This document shows positions 1 through 12,475 of a stretch of 64,000 nt of DNA, piece after piece. The DNA is from Synaphobranchus kaupii (taxonomy: Eukaryota; Chordata; Actinopteri; Anguilliformes; Synaphobranchidae), in assembly GCA_029718625.1 (NCBI GenBank), contig CM056391.1, positions 7,444,589-7,508,588 of the forward strand, written 5' to 3'. The notes under the pieces are model-generated. The model had not been told where the DNA came from. It was given only the letters and a program-made list of their open reading frames with translations, and did no database searches. Position 1 is the first letter of the stretch. The number at the start of each line of letters is the position of its first letter. Made by a program: the position numbers and the translations under genes.

Positions 1-789
1 GACTGGGCAGTGGACTGGGTAGTGGACTGGGTAGTAGACTGGGTAGTGGACTGGGTAGTGGACTGGGTAGTAGACTGGGTAGTAGACTGGGTAGTGGACT
101 GGGTAGTGGACTGGGTAGTAGACTGGGTAGTAGACTGGGTAGTAGACTGGGTAGTGGACGGGGTAGTAGACTGGGTAGTGGACTGGGTAGTAGACTGGGT
201 AGTAGACTGTGTAGTAGACTGGGTAGTGGACTGGGTAGTAGACTGGGTAGTGGACTGGGTAGTAGACTGGGTAGTAGACTGGGTAGTGGACTGGGTAGTA
301 GACTGGGTAGTAGACTGGGTAGTAGACTGGGTAGTGGACTGGGTAGTGGACTGGGTAATGGACTGGGTAGTAGACTGGGTAGTGGACTGGGTAGTAGACT
401 GGGTAGTGGACTGGGTAGTGGACTGGGTAGTAGACTGGGTAGTGGACTGAGTAGTGGACTGGGTAATGGACTGGGTAGTAGACTGGGTAGTGGACTGGGT
501 AGTAGACTGGGTAGTGGACTGGGTAGTGGACTGGGCAGTGGACTGGGTAGTGGACTGGACAGTGGACTGGGTAGTGGACTGGGCAGTGGACTGGGTAGTG
601 GACTGGACAGTGGACTGGGTAGTGGACTGGGCAGTGGACTGGGCAGTGGACTGGGTAGTGGACTGGGTAGTAGACTGGGTAGTGGACTGGGTAGTGGACT
701 GGGCAGTGGACTGGACAGTGGACTGGGTAGTGGACTGGGTAGTGGACTGGGCAGTGGACTGGGTAGTGGACTGGGTAGTGGACTGCGAG
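1..789. repeat. 12-bp minisatellite (about 65 copies), cut by window start
   Basis: Tandem 12-bp units of the form GACTGGGTAGTG/A run from the first base to about 785. Three variants (GTAGTG, GTAGTA, GGCAGTG/GACAGTG) are interspersed; the GGCAGT/GACAGT types cluster after about 530, so the array has sub-blocks of different age. The plus strand reads as an open DWVV repeat only because 12 is a multiple of 3 and the unit has no stop. This is not a gene. A GGG run recurs every 12 nt. The left end lies outside the window. Confidence 0.95.
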
Positions 790-3700
790 AAAAGTTTCGA
801 AGAACGGGTTAGTGCACAACCTCTGATAATGACAATCTTTCTGCTCACTGTTTGCTCGCTGGTCACTACAGATTTAGCTTCAAAATGGCCTCTCTGATTC
901 CCTCTCCTTTCACACTGGCCCTGTGCAGGAAATGCATTCCAGACATAAACGGGAGGCCACTCAAATACTCACTGACCGCTCAGTGAACTAATGGGAGACA
1001 TCACATGGGTTCAGGCAAGATAACCATCCGGTGGTAAGTACTGTGATACCTTTGAGCTGATGGTATCCCCCCTACAGAAAAAGGCTTAGTATATTGTGAT
1101 CGCATTCTTATTGTGACATGGACACTCAAGTCTGGCCCTCAAATCCGAATCCGGCCCTGGTTTTCTTTTCACCCAGGTAATTAACTGAACACTTAGTGCC
1201 ACTGATTGGCCAGATTACCTTCACACCTGACTCCCAGGTAAAGGGAGGGTGGAAAACCGTCAGTTCTCGGCCCTCGATGACTGTGATTTGAGTAGCGGGG
1301 CTTTATGAGATACAGGTGGAGGTGAAGAAGGATGTCTTCATGACTATCTAACTAAATAACATTAAAGAATCGTGATGCGCTGTGAGTTGACTGATTAAAC
1401 AGGGACAACCCCAGTGCCTTCAGCTACATACAGTACCATCACATTACGTCTGCGCAAGAGTAATCTTCATTATGCCAGTTAGGGTAATGACCCTGGAATA
1501 TGTATCAAAAGTCATTTCAAATTACGAAGCAAGTATATATGTGTATGTTTATAGGTTGTAGACATAGGATTCTTGGCTGTTGTAAAAAAAGAGGCTTTTG
1601 AATTAAATCCACACAAACATGGATGATGATGCATAGCCTATATGCAGTATATTATTATAGTGTTTCAAGCCTTGAAATAGATTTCACTACAAATATTTAA
1701 ATACCCCCATACCTTTTTAAAAATATATATAATATCCTATTTAATGTCAAAAGACGTCTAGATTAAGTCTTAACAGTTTACCTAAAACATCAGAGACGGA
1801 AAGAGAGAGAGAGAGATGGTTACTGGTACTGGTTACATGGTTATAGAAAGCTAGGCTGTAAACTGGCTTCTAATTATGCTTGTCCTGTGCACTTTGTTAA
1901 GCAAAACGTGCTATTGAGTGTCTGTGATTGCTAGGAAACAGGAGAGCTATAGGCTGTGATTACACTATAGTCACACTTGGGCAACCTAGCGCTGTAGTTA
2001 CAATGTAATTACACAGTTATTGGAGCCACTAAATAGAAAGTAAATCTGAGGAGAATCCTCTGTATAGATGGCTGAACTGGTTGAGAAGCTCCAGCTCTCC
2101 AACGCAAGCCTTTCAAGTTTCCTTTGATCCGTGACGTTCCTCAGCTTGTGCCGCGATCTCATTCAAACACGCATATGCAGTCGTGCTAACACACTGGCGA
2201 GTGAAATATAACCGCAAGGCAAATCTGAAGAGTGAGGTGGATGTAGTTAAGCCTTTCAAAATGAGCGCTATGGCTACTAATTTGCATGTCAAGCACTCTG
2301 AGTGCCCTTTTTGGAGCTTACACATTATCTTTGTATGCAGCTGGGTATTCACTGGACTTGTGAAGGTTATCGTACCATGTTCAATAGGAGAGCACAGCTA
2401 TAAATCACACCAGTGAACTCTAGGGCACAGTTCCGGTTCCTTGATCATCTCGCCACCCCCCAGCCCCTGCTTGAACCACTATCCTTGTCCCAGCAAAGAT
2501 GGAATTTTAGTAAGCTGCTAGTTCACTCAGATTGATGGGAAGTTTGACAAAGGCACATAACCTACAATTCTTGAGTCATTTGAAGTTGTTAATGATGTTC
2601 AGGTTGTTGTTGTTGTTGCTGCTGCCATTTACACCCTTAGAGCTGATTCCTGTGTAGAAGAGGCACTCGAAGTAGCTCCATCACACTAATACAACTCAAC
2701 GCCTTTAAATGGAAAAACAGCAGCAGTCAAATTCTATTATAAAAATGAGCAGGAGGGCAGGCGGTTTAAGTTTTTATTTCAAGTTTATTTTTTAAAATCA
2801 AACGGCAGGGGGCCGCTAAACGGGTGGAATGAATTAACGACACCTGGGGGGAGGTTATCTTCTTTTTGATTTGGAGCCAACCGCCAGAGCCTGTTTGTGT
2901 GCACTGTCAATGTTGTGCGTATCTGTGGATTTCCCCATTTCCCCCCCACAGAGCTTAGGGGGGGGGGGGGGTACATCTCTGAAGGATTACTTCTCCCCTT
3001 ATGGATTTAATGCAGTTAGCTGCATGACTTGGGTTTATAGTTGTTTCCATCTTTGGACGGAGTTCGGCTGTCTTCCTCACGGGTTACACGCGATTTGAAC
3101 CGTAAGGATCTGAGAGCGCCGTGCTCGGCCGGACACGGGACACGTTCCTGCGCCCGTGCGCCGCGGAATGGACATTACATTACATTCACCTAGCAGGCTC
3201 TCTTACCTACAACAATATAAAATGTAGGACAAACATAAGTGCACTCACCTGATTAATATAAGCACTGATGCCAGCCCTGCCTAACGGCATTCTCAGACTG
3301 GTGACTGAGTATAGATACTCGCTTGTCTGGGACACAAAACCAAGCGTGTCATTATTTTCCGTTTGATTGAACCCATGGCAGGAAATGTGATCCGCTTTGA
3401 TGTCCTGATTCGTTTAAACTCCCCAAACACACTGAAGAAGTCTGTTGTGTGGAGATGAAAGGAAATCATAAAAACACAGTCAAGTTTATTTTTACTTGAT
3501 GTGGAGAAAAAAGTCACTCCTGATTGTTTCAAATGGCCTAGAACTGAGTAATAGAAACCCACCACTTTGAACTGATCATGTGTATTAACAAATACAAAAT
3601 ACTATTTTCCTTCCTATATGCCGATACTTGGGCTGTTTAATGTAAACGTCTTGCATCAATGTTACATGGTAAAAACGTTTTCTCTACCAAAAAGGCTGGA

Positions 3701-4829
3701 GAAGGGTGCACTTTTGTGTTACTCTGAGATGTGACTGTAAAACCGAGTGGGACAGAATGGGGTCTGTCTATTTTAAAAATATGAACACTGGCTAGCCAAA
3801 AAAGGACTGGCTGCTGGAATCAGACCGTTGGTTGCCAGGAGACCGGGACACATCTAGCACCTCGCCTCTGCATGCACTGCGCGGAGGTGGTTTCTATAGC
3901 CCGTATGTCTTCTGATTAAAGCTGGCTGTGATTACGAATGGCAGGGTCACCTGAGCGAAAATGCCTCGTCTTTCAGGCCGTGGACAGGCAGATACGTCGT
4001 CAAGTCTCTGATCTTTGCGGCCCCTTCTCCTTTGATAACAGATCTTTTTTTCTCTCCTCCCATTGCCTTTCTACTTTCGTTTGTTGAAATTTGGCGATAT
4101 ATAGTTTCTGCGGCACCATTTCTAAACATGTTTTCATGCATTGGACGCACGCACACGCACGCACGTTGTTAGTGGTCGATAGGAGCATAGGTCATCCATT
4201 ACTTTCCTCCAATTCTCCAACAGTGTATGGAAAATTGCAATTCTTTTCAAGAAATTTTAGAGTACTGTATTTAATGTACTGTAGGACAACACAATACTGA
4301 TGTCACATTGAGCTGTTTGGTTTCAGGATGGCAGAATAGATCCCGAGCTGGCATGGAATATATTTAATGATGAATGCACGCAAAGAGCCATTCAATTTTC
4401 AGGGCTCAAAAAAGATGAGTATAAACACAAGACAGATACTTTGCCAGCATAGAAGCCTTCACAGGATCCCACAACAATAGTCAAGAATCCTCTTTGAAGA
4501 ATATTTGGTTCACAGCCATAAGAAACTTAAAGATTGTTTTCCATTTGTCAGTATCAAAAGCAGTTATCTGGACACACTGTGCTGCGTGTTACTCCCTTTC
4601 CCTGCATTGCTTCTTTTCAAAGGCCCACCTGCCTGTGCTTTTGCGCTATATCTGCGTTGCTTGGCAGGTTAACAAAGGGATGAGCTTTGCACATGTCTCT
4701 CATCGTACCCCACATCCACAAACCTAAGAAAACCAGCTTATCATAGACTACTGGGATCCATGATCCCACGCCAGGCAGTAGCTAAAACTCACACTGACAT
4801 GCATGTTAAAACCACTGTGCAGAAGTGTA
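790..4829. other. No gene seen; dispersed-repeat flank
   Basis: No exon with credible homology or splice context was found. Contents: a degenerate repeat-like block at about 1100-1320 (GGCCCTC motifs facing each other near both ends), AT-rich sequence, a G run at about 2957-2971, and a minus-strand SINE tail at about 3167-3225. The short ORFs here lack recognisable domains. Confidence 0.6.
3167..3225 (-). mobile_element. Truncated SINE 3' tail
   Basis: Read on the minus strand, a stretch resembling CCTGCTAGGTGAATG is followed by repeated ATGTA units. This matches the tail of the better-preserved SINE copies at 28488-28557 and 35333-35576 (TCTGCTAAATG then (TAATG)n). It is short and diverged. 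Confidence 0.5.
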
Positions 4830-4931
4830 CCCTTATGGAAATGTAATATACTGCAGTATATTTTAAATATATTGTGAAGATAATTTTGATATATTTACAA
4901 TATACTGCAGCATATTCTTTTTCCATAGGGG
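4830..4931. mobile_element. Short TA-flanked palindromic MITE
   Basis: Inverted ends CCCTTATGGAAA and TTTCCATAGGGG, with inner inverted ATACTGCAG blocks, are flanked by TA dinucleotides (4828-4829 and 4932-4933). About 100 bp with no coding capacity, which fits a Tc1/mariner-type MITE. Confidence 0.7.
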
Positions 4932-5881
4932 TATAAACTATGAACATGATACATATTATTTATAGTTATGATAATTATAATTTAAAAAATAATATTTTTA
5001 AATTTTGTATGGCCTGAGGTGTACTGTACAGTGATACATTTAATGACATTTTTGGGGGCAAATGAGCCTAAAAAAATGCATACATTGCAACATAATTTTA
5101 CCTCGTGCTTAGCTCCTCAGATCCACTCGGATTGGTGTTGTCAGACACATGGTTAAAGACAGTTCTGCCGGCCTCATTTGCGATACAGAAGTATTCATGA
5201 AAGAAGTAACCTTGCAGTCATTAATTAATATACGTAGATACTATTTGATTTCTGAACTCCATTAAAGGTAGTCTTCCTAAGGGTTATTACATTCAGTAAT
5301 AACAATTTATATTTGGCAGTCTAGGTAACTACATTACGGGTGATCAAGACATTTCTATAATCTTTATTTAGAATTCAAAGGCAAATTGTGTCGTTTTATC
5401 ATGCTCTCTTAACATCCTGACTACAAAGCACAGGAGTGACCGAGGAGAAAACACGATGTGGTGAAAAGGTGACCAAATCGGTTATTTTTGTGTCTTGTGA
5501 CAACAACTGCTACCGATGTGCATCACGGAAAGAACATGGGAAATCAGTGGTAAAGGTCCCAGAAATACCAGGGGAAGGAGAAAAACATACTACCTCCAGG
5601 GAGTGAAGTCCTCCAATCATCCCCCCCACTTCATTTAGCATAGGAAAGGAACAAGGCATCACAAGACGTGTCTATCCCTTTAGCTTCCAGGTCATACGCA
5701 ACACACAGGTCATGCCCTAGAATTTGGGTTATGAGAGGGTGAACAGAGGTGTAACAAAACATGCATCAGTAACACAAACAAGGCTGCATTCATGTGAAGT
5801 GTTTTTTTTTTTGATGGCCTAGTTTTTAAAATACATTTATATTCATCCCCCACTGTGCCAGAAGGCCACACTGCTCACATA

Positions 5882-6428
5882 CACTACATGGCCAAAAGTA
5901 TATGGACACCTGCTCATCCAACATCTCATTCCAAAATAATGGGGTATTAATATGGAATTGGTCTCCATTTGCTGCTATAGCAGCCTCCACTCTCCTGGGA
6001 AGGCTTTCCACTAGATGTTGGAACATTGCTGCATGGATTTGCTTCCATTCAGCCAGAAGAGCATTAGTGAGGTCGGGCACTAACGTGGGGCTATTAGGCT
6101 TGGCTCGCAGTCGCCTTTCCTATTGGTCCCAATGGTGTTTGATGGGGTTGAGGTCAGGGCTCTGTGCAGGCCAGTCAAGTTCTTCCATACCAATCTCGAC
6201 AAACCATTTCTGTATGGACCTCTATTTGAGTGCAGGGGCATTTTCATTCTGAAACAGGAAAGGGCCTTCCCCAAACTGTTGTCACAGAGTTTTAAATCCA
6301 GAATCGTCTAGAATGTCATTGTATGCTGTAGAGTTAAGATTTGCCTTCACTGGAAGTAAGGAGCCTAGCCTGAACCATGAAAAACAGCCCCAGACCAGGG
6401 GTGTCCACACACTTTAGGCCATATAGTG
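5882..6428 (-). mobile_element. Tc1/mariner relic with TA target site
   Basis: Ends CACTACATGGCC and GGCCATATAGTG are inverted repeats flanked by TA (5880-5881, 6429-6430). The interior, read on the minus strand, encodes broken transposase C-terminal pieces (for example PDLTNALLAEWKQIHAAMFQHLVESLPRR in separate frames), so it is dead. It belongs to the same family as the copy at 43139-43829, which reads NLTNALLTEWKEIPTAMFQH. Confidence 0.88.
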
Positions 6429-6430
6429 TA

Positions 6431-7304
6431 GGTGGTGAATGCGGGCAGCCAGGCTGCAGACGTCCAGAGGAGTTGCTCTTGTGCAGCGATGCAGGGTCCG
6501 CAGTGACGCAGGTGAAAGCACCATAAGACAGCCTAGATTTAGTTGCTTCTTTCTAATCAGAATGCCCAGAAACACGCACGGAAGTATGAAATTAGTACCA
6601 GCTGCAATAAAACAACATAAACCATTACTTATTAGCAGCTTTGCACCCTGACAGGCTGGTGAATTTGTGCTAGAAATTCACCCGCCTGATATCCTTACCT
6701 CCGCAAGAGACGGAAACCCCATGCTGCATGTACTCATTTCATGTGAAAGCTTGACAGTCGTGGCCCCTAAACTCGGTCCTGGGGGACCAGTGTGTATGCT
6801 GGTTTTCATTCCAGTTTATTGCAATACCAGAATTTTAACAAGCTGTTCATTTTTCTTAATTAGGTGCTTTTTATGTTTTGAGGGATTCTTTACCTTGTGT
6901 CAGAAATAGCAATGCGTACCATGAAGAATAAGAGTCCTATGCTCACATTGTGCTATATTGGAAACAATTACATAAAAGGAGCAATTCTTTTGTTTAACTG
7001 ATGAAATTTAAGATCGAGGTGAATCAATAGGCTGCAGATTGGGGGAAGAGTGGACACGTTGCCACGAAAACCAACCGTTTGGTAGTTAACGAAGAACTCA
7101 AAGACAAAGAAAATGACACAGAGCCAAACCTGCATTGTGTTAATAAGTTTAAGGGAAAACTGACGAAAGAATACTTGTCCAACAACCTAATTAGGAGCCT
7201 ATTGATTCACCTCAGTCTTTAATCGATCAAGAGATTTACTGCAACAGAAAATTCTCACACAGGGAACTAAAAACTGAGTTTGACATCCCTTGGTTTAATT
7301 GGCT
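6431..7304. other. No gene seen; possible DNA-transposon remnant
   Basis: At about 6765-6820 the text (ACTCGGTCCTGGGGGACC, then CTGGTTTTCATTCC) resembles ends of common fish non-autonomous elements, and facing TGATTCACCTC-type sequence occurs near 7200. I could not define ends or a target duplication. No coding evidence. Confidence 0.4.
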
Positions 7305-7519
7305 AGGGGTCCTCAATCTTATCCAGAAAGGGCCGGTGTGGGTGCAGGGGTTTTCAATCTTATCCAGAAAGGGCCGGTGTGGGTGCAGGCTTTTGTTCCA
7401 TCCAAGCAGTAACACACCTGATTCTACTAATCAAGGTCAAAGACTCTAGTGATTGATTAGTAGAATCAGGTGTGTTACTGCTTGGTTGGAACAAAAGCCT
7501 GCACTCACACCAGCCCTGT
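7305..7519. mobile_element. Palindromic MITE with duplicated left end
   Basis: Two long arms (about 7368-7433 and 7454-7519, including GGTGTGGGTGCAGGCTTTTG and its near-complement, plus an inverted CACACCTGATTCTACTAATC block) can fold into a hairpin of about 150 bp. A partial direct copy of the left end (ATCTTATCCAGAAAGGGCC) precedes it at about 7315-7348. Confidence 0.75.
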
Positions 7520-7610
7520 CTTACATAAAGAAGTTCAGACACATTTTACAACACTTATCAAAGACCACAAAGCAGACCATCTCCTTATGATGATTAAAAA
7601 AATATTCTGT

Positions 7611-7900
7611 TGGTCTACTCGTTCGGTTAAGGCACCGTGATGCGGTGCTAGGATGAACCTCGGATCGAATCCGGACGGTGGCAGTGCTGACCATGGCCGG
7701 TAGCTCCATAGGGCGATTGTGCCACCCAGGGTATGGGAGGGTTCAGTCGGTTAGGGAGCCACGTTCACCGTTATCTATTGCCCAAGGACTGAATGCAAAA
7801 TGCGCATATGAAAGGTCTTCCTCCAACAGTGCTCCGTGCAAGCTTAGCTGTAGTCTGTGGTGTGAAAAGCAGCAGCTGGTAACGCCATGCATTTCTTGTA
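7611..7900 (+). mobile_element. tRNA-derived SINE (diverged)
   Basis: A tRNA-like head (GTTAAGGCACCGTGATGCGG, then a GGATCGAATCC B-box-like motif) precedes a body containing AGCTTAGCTGTAGTCTGTGG and TGTGAAAAGCAGCAGCTG. The same body recurs at 55735-55780, which has the 3' end. Flanks are not resolved to the base. Confidence 0.65.
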
Positions 7901-9178
7901 TCCTGGCCACAGTGGAATCAAATGATCATTCATGTATTTTGACATAACTTACGAAAGTACAAAAATTTCTGACTTCTGAATGACCCTCATTCCCGAAGGG
8001 TTCACATTTCCAATTCCGTTTATGTGAAGAATAGAGTGCAGTTTAAGACGTAGACATAAGTGCTAAAAGCTGTTTCTCATGGGTCCAGTATTGTGAATCT
8101 CAGGCGTGATGTGAGAAAATGTCATTCTTTGGTCTATTTAATTGTTCCCTTCTTTAGGAATTAAGGACAAAAAAAAAAAGAACGATCTACATCAGTTTCA
8201 TCCGCTGCGAACAAATCATGCGTCTGACCACCAGACACCACAACAACATCCTGAGCAGTTAAATCAAGAAAATATAAAGTTTTTTTAATTCTCATAACGT
8301 TTGAAATTTGGTGGTCACTGAAGCAAATCCGAAATGTTATGCAGGAACATACGCATGTTACTCTAATTTAAGGACTTCCTCTAGTAAAGACAAAATTGGC
8401 TGCTATCTACTGTCGGGAGACTATCAGACCTCAGCGTTGGTGGAGGCCGTTTAAAGCCCCCGCATGCTTTCACTTTGTATGGATTACACCTGATAGGCCC
8501 CACGTGTTTTCATTATCCTTGTGACACTGTGTGTGGTCTTCGTGGGTTCCATCTCTCTGGGCCAATAGAAAACGCATACCCCCCCCCCATGGCCATGGAG
8601 CATCCTCTTAGCAGGGGGTCAGTCGATCGTGCTTCTCCGGTTTCTACAGTAAAGGAGGAAACAGCTTATCAGCCTGGAGGCAGCAGCAGGGGGGGTAGGG
8701 GGGGTGAACTGCCATGGTACACCTGCTCTGGCCTTTTGAAGGTCACTGGATAATTGGGAGCCAGAATGAGGACGTGTAGACACGGAACTCAGACATGGCA
8801 ATTCACACCTCAGTGCTTTAGGTCAAAATGAGAAAGGCAACCCAATGCGCCCTGAGAGGCTCCAGCCACGTTTTTTTTTTGTATATGGGTACAAATTCAT
8901 GCAATTTTCATGGAAAACATCCAACCAGCAACCCAAAAGTATCCCACAATTCTTTTGTCACTGGTTGATGGAGTTGTGATGGGAATCGACTGGAAACCAG
9001 GGGTTCCGAGGTTCACGCTATATTAACAGCACACCAGATGACCACAGCCCACCAGTTCTCAGCAGTGAGAGAGGCGTCTCCTACAATAGGTGCTGTCCTC
9101 CTGTAGTACTGTGTGCCACACTGCAGTCCCTCACACAAACAAGTGCAGCAGGGGAATTTGGGCACTTCAGCCGAGTTC
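7901..9178. other. No gene seen
   Basis: Single-copy looking sequence with short homopolymers and no exon that I can support on either strand. Confidence 0.5.
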
Positions 9179-9186
9179 TCCTTATG

Positions 9187-11019
9187 CAAGCCCGGATCTA
9201 CCATATGGGCAATCTGGGCACGTGCCCAGGGGCCCTTGGGCAGAAAAGGGCCCTTCACGATCCGAGTTTTTTTTTCCCCCCAAGCTACACAAGGCTTAAA
9301 CGTGACTTGCACCTTGTGCTTGATTAGTACCCAATCAGGAGATAAAAATAGTTGTTTACAAAAATTCAGTCTCCCGATTGCCTGTTTTATTTGACAGTTT
9401 GTTGACTGGCCAGGTAGTGATTGGCAGCAGGCTGCAATGCACTGTGTTGATTGGCGAGTGGTAAAGGTGGGTGGGCATAGAGCAGGTGGTACGTCGTGCT
9501 GGTTCAAGATCAGTAAAGTGCACACGGAAGATGGATAGTGGTAACGACGGAAACCAAAAGCCCAGCGGGGCTGCAAAGAGAAAGAAAAGACGTGAAAAGG
9601 AGGAGAAAGAAGCGGCTGCATTAAAAAATGTCCCGCTAATAAGTAGCTTTTTCAAAAAAGCGAGAAATGAAGAGGAGGAGGATGTCGAGCTAGACAATGG
9701 GTACGTTTACATGCACAGCAATATCCGATTACTGGAAACGATCAGCTTACGCCAGTATTCAACTTATTGCGTTCACATGGACATAAGAAATGTGATTCCT
9801 CCAAAAGCCGCGTTTACATGATTCTCTCCATAATCGGCTCTGTGGAAAACGTAGCTACTAACTGCTTCCCGTTGTAAGGACAAAAATGATCCGCCCGTCA
9901 AAAATTTACGTTAGTAGGCTATTATTATTATTATAGCTAGCTAGTAATTATTATAGCTACTTATTTATAGCTAATTAGTAGTGGTTGATTTATATTATTG
10001 TACTAGCTAGCTTTACCGATCTCTAAATCTGGCGAATTTCCCAAAAATTTCAGTTATTTAATGTGTTAGCCACAAACTAGCTAGTACAAACACAAGCACG
10101 TAACACTGAACAATATATTTTCACCGGTGAAATGCAAATTTAATAATAAAATTCTGGAAGTGAGATGCTGAAGGAACCCCAGGCATAGCAAATGTTGACG
10201 GGTGGAATCATTTTGACGTTACACCGCCTCTTCTGCCTGACATGCGTAGTTTTGAAAAGCCGAAAGAAACCGGAGAAAGGTGTTTACATGCTCCAAAAAA
10301 TCGAAAGTTTGGCCAAAAAACCAGGGGTGTTAATCGGGTTTCGAAAAGACGGATTATGACCTTGGGTCAGAAGAGGCTCTCTTCACTGTCTTTGATGGCT
10401 ATTGAGTCTGAGCTGGTGAGGGAGCTGGACTTTGAGGACTTGATCTGCAACTTCGCAAAGAAAAAGACACGAAAAAAGAACTTCTGAACCTAAGAGCTAT
10501 TATGCTGTCTGTGAAATGAGTAGTATAATCTGATGTGATTGTGTGACCTGATAATTGTGTGTGCGTGTGTGTGTGTGTGACCGGTCTTTTGCAACCTGCA
10601 CTCAGCTGTGTTGTGTGATGGCAATGTTGTATACAGAATTACTGGTGTGCTTAGGTTGTTTTCAATGAACACTATATTTGCCTACCATTGTGTTGAGCCA
10701 TATACTGGTCAGGCATACTTGCTCCCTGCTCAGTTGGATTAGTCATACATCTTTTGACCAATAGATGTGTGATTTGACATGTCAGCTTGGCTGGGAGTTC
10801 AAATAATTAAGGTGGGCTTTAATGACCAGGGTGTGTAGCATTTTGCGTGTGTCTGTGTGGAGTAAGTCTGTCTGGTGGGGCAGCGACTCTATCTTGCTGG
10901 ATGTCAATGCGATTGATAACTTAGTTATCACCTACTTTGGAGGATGTGGGTGTTTGGGAGGGGAGGGGGCCCATGAGCTTCAGTGCCCAGGGGCCCCTGG
11001 GGGTACTGATCCGGCCCTG
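9187..11019 (+). mobile_element. hAT transposon, internally deleted, perfect 8-bp TSD
   Basis: Terminal inverted repeats (CAAGCCCGGATCTACC left; CAGGGCCGGATCAGTACC on the complement at the right) are bounded by identical 8-bp duplications TCCTTATG at 9179-9186 and 11020-11027, the hAT hallmark. An N-terminal fragment (from Met at 9531) is rich in Lys/Arg/Glu with LISSFFKKAR. A C-terminal fragment ending at 10486 reads SLSLMAIESELVRELDFEDL, typical of hAT dimerisation tails (ZMYM/TTF-type families). The catalytic middle is missing, and the gap of about 500 bp between the fragments may hold a second nested element. Non-autonomous. Confidence 0.9.
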
Positions 11020-11027
11020 TCCTTATG

Positions 11028-12180
11028 CACGCAAGAACAAAGGGAAAAAAATGACCCAAGACAAAAATAAATAAATAAGAGCAAAGTGTAAATAAAGCAG
11101 ATATTTATTCATTTTTGAAAAAAAAATGGAAAAAAAAATCTCAGTTCATGCAATTTTACAGCACATGTAAACAAGATCATTGGGAAGAGATGTTAAATAT
11201 GCATACTGTAGATTTCCTAACATGGTTGTATAAAATGGAATGTGTTTAAACAAAGGTCCCCCAAAAAGGCAGCCAAAAAACCATGCTTTTTCTCCCGCAA
11301 ATTATACTCCCATCCCCCCCCCCCCCCCTCCATATATGTCATGCAGAATTTCTTTATATACATCCATACAAAAGCATTGAACACTGCAGCAACTGACTAT
11401 TTATGTGGACAGGGAAATATACCATCTACATAGACAGAGTAAATTTGTTTATTGCTTTGGGTCTCAACATGTCTTTCTCTTTTCTCAGAAGAGTAAAGAT
11501 GCACTTGTGCAACCTTGGCATCCTCCCTCCAATGCATGCTGGGTCCCTCAGGAATGTCTCGCGTATTTACTCTCCTGTGGATTAAGATAAAGCTCCTGAT
11601 CCAAGTACACTTCCTAGTGTACCCATACGAACGATACTCAACTTCGTAGAAGCGCATCATAAGACATTTGTGGAAAATGAACATATATTTTACAAATATA
11701 AAGGAGTTAAAGTATGTGGAAATGTATGAGATGCGTGGAGTGGGTGGTAGAAAACCACAATGCAAAAACCGCAGCAAAGCCAAAGGATTGCGTTCAATTC
11801 TCAATGGAGGGAAAAAAAATAAATCACTGCTATTATAGAACCTTATATATTTATCTTAACCATATTGCATCAGTGACTGTCTGGCTTGTATTGCAGCACC
11901 TTAAATGTGGGGGGGGGGGGTTCCTGTAAAATAAAAAAAATAAAAAAAATAATGAGATCCAGGCTCAGATTGAACCTAACCAATATGATGCTCTGTCCTG
12001 AATTCTGAATTTAAAAAATGTTATTCCAACATTCCAATTTTATATTATCAATTACACAATAAGTTTGGTTTCTGTTGAAATAGCAGAATACCGTAAGAAC
12101 TTGAAAAATGTAATACTTAAATTCGTTAGACAAAATTTAGGACAAAGCACTAAGATTGACTCTGGGCTACATGTTCAGAT
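11028..12180. other. No gene seen; A/T-rich flank
   Basis: Homopolymer tracts (C-run about 11313-11328, G-run about 11909-11920) and AT-rich sequence. No supported exon. It may include part of the cd2ap 3' untranslated or downstream region. Confidence 0.45.
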
Positions 12181-12183
12181 CTA

Positions 12184-12475
12184 TCCCCAAGACTGAATAT
12201 GGACCATACGTATTGACCTTCCTCAGAGATTGAATATGGGCCATACGTATTGACCTTCCTCAGAGATTGAATATGGGCCATACATATTGACCTTCCTCAG
12301 AGATTGAATATGGGCCATACGTATTGACCTTCCTCAGAGATTGAATATGGGCCATACGTATTGACCATCCGCAGAGATTGAATATGGGCCATACATATTG
12401 ACCTTCCTCAGAGATTGAATATGGGCCATACATATTGACCATCCGCAGAGATTGAATATGGGCCGGCCATATATT
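12184..12475. repeat. 37-bp minisatellite (about 8 copies)
   Basis: Tandem units beginning GAGATTGAATATGGGCCATA and continuing with CGTATTGACCTTCCTCA. Two sub-variants alternate irregularly (ACGTATTGACC/ACATATTGACC; TTCCTCA/ATCCGCA). Confidence 0.92.

Noticed and set aside
10..897. Long plus-strand DWVV-repeat ORFs
   Set aside because: They are a 12-bp minisatellite read in frame; there is no start context, domain or splice evidence.
9013..9621. 202-codon minus-strand ORF
   Set aside because: Lies across the hAT left end antisense to its transposase fragment; no domain.
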